From Bacteroidales bacterium (GTDB lineage: Bacteria > Bacteroidota > Bacteroidia > Bacteroidales > VadinHA17), in assembly GCA_013314865.1 (NCBI GenBank), contig JABUEV010000106.1:1-7529 (forward strand): a stretch of DNA of 7,529 bases, written 5' to 3'. Below, in pieces: positions 5,226 through 7,529 of the stretch. Below the pieces are notes generated by a model that searched no databases, was not told the origin of the DNA, and worked only from the letters and a program-made list of their open reading frames with translations. Position 1 is the stretch's first letter, and each line of letters starts with the position of its first letter. The translations under genes and the position numbers were made by a program.

Positions 5226-7529
5226 ATGCGATTAAATATTTTCATTGTGGTGTTGCTTTTCATCGGCCTGAATCTCCAGACACTGTATTGCCAGAAAAAT
5301 CAGTTATCCGACATGAAGATCTGGTTTACGAGGCCTGCAGATACCTGGAATGATGCCTTTCCTGTCGGAAACGGCCGTTTGGGAGCCATGATTTTCGGAG
5401 GAGTTGCAAAAGAAAGAATCCAGCTGAATGAAGAATCTGTTTGGACAGGCCAGCCTCGCTGGGATGCAAATCCCGATGCATTGAAAAATCTTCCCGAAGT
5501 AAGAAAACTTCTCTTTGAAGGTAAATATATAGAAGCAGAAAAACTGGCGCAGTCCGGAATTCTGGGAAGCTTCAGGCGCGATAATGCCTCAAGTTATCAG
5601 ACCCTTGGCGACCTGACTCTTGATTTCGAAAGCGTGCGCAATATTTCAGGCTACCGGAGAGAACTCGATATTGAAGAGGCAGTTGCAAGGGTATCTTACA
5701 GATCAGGATCAACAGAGTTTTTCAGAGAAGTATTTTCAAGCGCTCCGGCACAGGCAATTGTGGTAAGGCTCACCGCCAGCAGGCCCGCTTCCATAACGTT
5801 TACTGCAAGGCTTTCAAGGCCCGGAAATAAAGCAGAAGTAAAAGCAGAAGGCAGTCGGATATCAATGAAAGAGCATACCGGCAATGGTATTGGTGTGAAA
5901 ATGATCACACTTCTCGAAGTTAAAAATTCAGGAGGTTCAGTTTTTTCAGGAGATGACAGCATAAGAGTCGAAAAATCAGATACAGTTACACTGTTCCTTA
6001 CAGCCGCAACAGATTATTTCGGCGATGATCCTGAAGTTATTGCTGCCAGGAGAATGAAAAACGCAACATCAGAAAGTTACAATAAAATACTGACTGACCA
6101 TATTGCTGACTATCAGTCATTTTTTAAACGTGTGGACATTGATCTGGGGAGCAGTGACGGAAAATTCTTCCCGACCGATGCAAGAATTACAGCCATGCAG
6201 AATGGCTACATCGATACCGATCTTATAGAATTGTATTATCAGTTTGGCCGTTATCTTCTGATAAGCAGTTCCAGGTCCGGTGATCTGCCGGCCAACCTTC
6301 AGGGAATATGGGCTGATGGACTAAACCCGCCATGGAGTGCCGATTATCATATTAACATAAATATTCAGATGAATTACTGGCTGGCAGAAATAACAAATCT
6401 CAGCGAGATGGCTCTTCCTTTTGTTGATTTTATAGATGCCCTGAGGCCAAGTGCACGAAGAACTGCCCGGGAGGTTTACGGAATGAAAGGGATTGTTGCT
6501 CATTACACCACTGATGTCTGGCATTACACTGAGCCACTGGGAGCAATCCGTTACGGTATGTGGCCTATGGGGATTGCATGGAGCTGTCAGAATATATGGG
6601 AACATTTTCTGTTTACAGGTGACATGGACTTTCTGAAAAATAAAGCTTATCCCATAATGAAAGAAGCTTCCGAATTCTGCATTGACTGGCTCACCATTGA
6701 TCCTAAAACAGGTTACCTTGTATCCGGCCCCTCCATCTCACCCGAAAACAGTTTCAGAATACACGGAGGAGAAGCAAGCATGGTTATGGGGCCTACCATG
6801 GACCACATGATAATAAGGGACCTTCTTTCAAATACCTTGAACGCAACTGCAATTCTTGGCACTGACAAGTCATTTGCCGCTAAGATCCGTAAGACCCTTG
6901 ATAAACTTGCTCCTGTCAGAATCAGTTCTGATGGCAGGATAATGGAATGGCCTGAAGAGTTCGAGGAAGCTGAGCCCGGGCACAGGCATATATCTCATTT
7001 GTACGGACTCCATCCGGGCAATCAGATAACAAAGCAAAAGACACCAGAATTACTTGAAGCTGCACGGAAGACAATTGAATACAGACTGGCACACGGAGGC
7101 GGGCACACAGGCTGGAGCAGGGCCTGGATTATCAATTTTTACGCCCGCCTGTTTGATGGCGAAAAGGCCTATGAAAATGTACTGGAACTTCTGAAAAAAT
7201 CGACTCTCAATAATTTATTTGACAATCATCCGCCTTTCCAGATAGACGGGAACTTCGGCGGAACAGCAGGCATAACCGAAATGCTGATTCAGAGCCATGC
7301 GGGTGAAGTCGAGCTTTTGCCGGCACTCCCTTCAGCCTGGAAAAATGGGCATATATATGGTCTAATGGCCCGCGGAGGCTTTGAAGCTGATATCGACTGG
7401 GAAAACGGGAAACTGAAACAGGCAAAAATCACCTCAAAACTTGGAAATCCTCTGAAACTGAGCTATAATGGGAAAGTCACAGAACTTAAAACTACGGAAA
7501 AAGGTAAATCATATGTCTTCCGTGAAGGT
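5226..7529 (+). CDS. Secreted GH95 alpha-L-fucosidase (1,2-alpha-L-fucosidase type), 3' end cut by the window
   Basis: 768 codons are visible with no stop; family members are near 780-820 residues, so little is missing. An in-frame TGA at 5217-5219 fixes ATG 5226 as start. Residues 1-23 ([18 protein letters not shown]...YCQ) form a signal peptide, so it works in the periplasm or at the surface. The N-terminal beta-sandwich begins with [20 protein letters not shown] (33-52) and GAMIFGG; the catalytic (alpha/alpha)6 barrel spans about 300-680; a C-terminal beta domain follows. By comparison with Bifidobacterium bifidum AfcA (Asn421, Asn423, Glu566, Asp766), the catalytic set is Asn377 and Asn379 in [11 protein letters not shown], Glu507 in SPEN as general acid, and Asp674 in FQIDGNFGG. 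The family inverts configuration and releases L-fucose, mostly from alpha-1,2 linkages in host or plant glycans. His375 matches the residue associated with fucosidase rather than L-galactosidase activity. No SusC/SusD genes are visible to its left. Confidence 0.95.
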   Translation, partial: MRLNIFIVVLLFIGLNLQTLYCQKNQLSDMKIWFTRPADTWNDAFPVGNGRLGAMIFGGVAKERIQLNEESVWTGQPRWDANPDALKNLPEVRKLLFEGKYIEAEKLAQSGILGSFRRDNASSYQTLGDLTLDFESVRNISGYRRELDIEEAVARVSYRSGSTEFFREVFSSAPAQAIVVRLTASRPASITFTARLSRPGNKAEVKAEGSRISMKEHTGNGIGVKMITLLEVKNSGGSVFSGDDSIRVEKSDTVTLFLTAATDYFGDDPEVIAARRMKNATSESYNKILTDHIADYQSFFKRVDIDLGSSDGKFFPTDARITAMQNGYIDTDLIELYYQFGRYLLISSSRSGDLPANLQGIWADGLNPPWSADYHININIQMNYWLAEITNLSEMALPFVDFIDALRPSARRTAREVYGMKGIVAHYTTDVWHYTEPLGAIRYGMWPMGIAWSCQNIWEHFLFTGDMDFLKNKAYPIMKEASEFCIDWLTIDPKTGYLVSGPSISPENSFRIHGGEASMVMGPTMDHMIIRDLLSNTLNATAILGTDKSFAAKIRKTLDKLAPVRISSDGRIMEWPEEFEEAEPGHRHISHLYGLHPGNQITKQKTPELLEAARKTIEYRLAHGGGHTGWSRAWIINFYARLFDGEKAYENVLELLKKSTLNNLFDNHPPFQIDGNFGGTAGITEMLIQSHAGEVELLPALPSAWKNGHIYGLMARGGFEADIDWENGKLKQAKITSKLGNPLKLSYNGKVTELKTTEKGKSYVFREG

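Noticed and set aside
5283..5297. Lipoprotein signal in the GH95 protein (Cys22)
   Set aside because: The residues before Cys22 are T-L-Y, and Tyr at -1 does not fit the lipobox, so an ordinary signal peptidase I cleavage is favoured. Surface lipidation is not fully excluded.
5696..7425. Three minus-strand open frames (5696-5962, 6321-6605, 7207-7425) inside the GH95 gene
   Set aside because: All lie antisense to continuous GH95 coding sequence with catalytic motifs; no independent support.
1..7529. Defence system, CRISPR array, mobile element or tRNA
   Set aside because: No transposase, integrase, Cas, toxin or nuclease gene, no regular direct repeats and no cloverleaf pattern were seen. 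The HerA-like ATPase is the YjgR type with no adjacent partner such as SIR2, DUF4297 or NurA, so it should not be called a defence component.

Overview
The window reads as ordinary chromosomal DNA of a member of the Bacteroidota. The reasons are a DUF3078-type exported protein (a family I know almost only from this phylum), a small membrane protein of a type common in Flavobacteriia and Bacteroidia, AT-rich upstream regions without clear Shine-Dalgarno sequences, several matches to the Bacteroidota -7 promoter box TAnnTTTG, and a secreted GH95 glycosidase. I cannot place it below phylum or class. I see no mobile element, CRISPR array, tRNA, rRNA or phage gene.

Layout. The left edge (2-454, +) is the 3' part of a PsiE-family four-helix membrane protein whose start lies outside the window. 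A 252-bp gap with one candidate promoter precedes a small single-pass membrane protein of unknown function (707-1129, +). It converges, with a 38-bp gap, on a complete YjgR/DUF853-type HerA-like ATPase (1168-2694, -). A very AT-rich divergent intergenic region (2695-2985) leads to a yegP-like gene made of two DUF1508 repeats (2986-3317, +). That gene is broken by a single-base deletion in an A run, and the position of the lesion is pinned by comparing the two repeats. A hairpin follows.

Next comes a likely two-gene operon: an exported, probably outer-membrane DUF3078 protein (3459-4424, +), then mscL 30 bp downstream (4455-4853, +), closed by a textbook intrinsic terminator (4934-4965). The following 260 bp are non-coding and hold a bulged hairpin and two short perfect palindromes. 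The right end is a nearly complete secreted GH95 alpha-L-fucosidase (5226 to the window edge, +) with the expected catalytic residues. Its stop codon lies beyond the window, and it may be the first gene of a glycan-use cluster continuing to the right.

How the genes relate. PsiE, the small membrane protein, DUF3078 and MscL are all envelope proteins, but only DUF3078-mscL looks co-transcribed. The other genes look like independent units. I found no convincing undescribed system. The observations most worth checking are the frameshifted yegP, an EF-hand-like calcium loop near the C-terminus of the DUF3078 protein, and the unassigned structured DNA upstream of the fucosidase.
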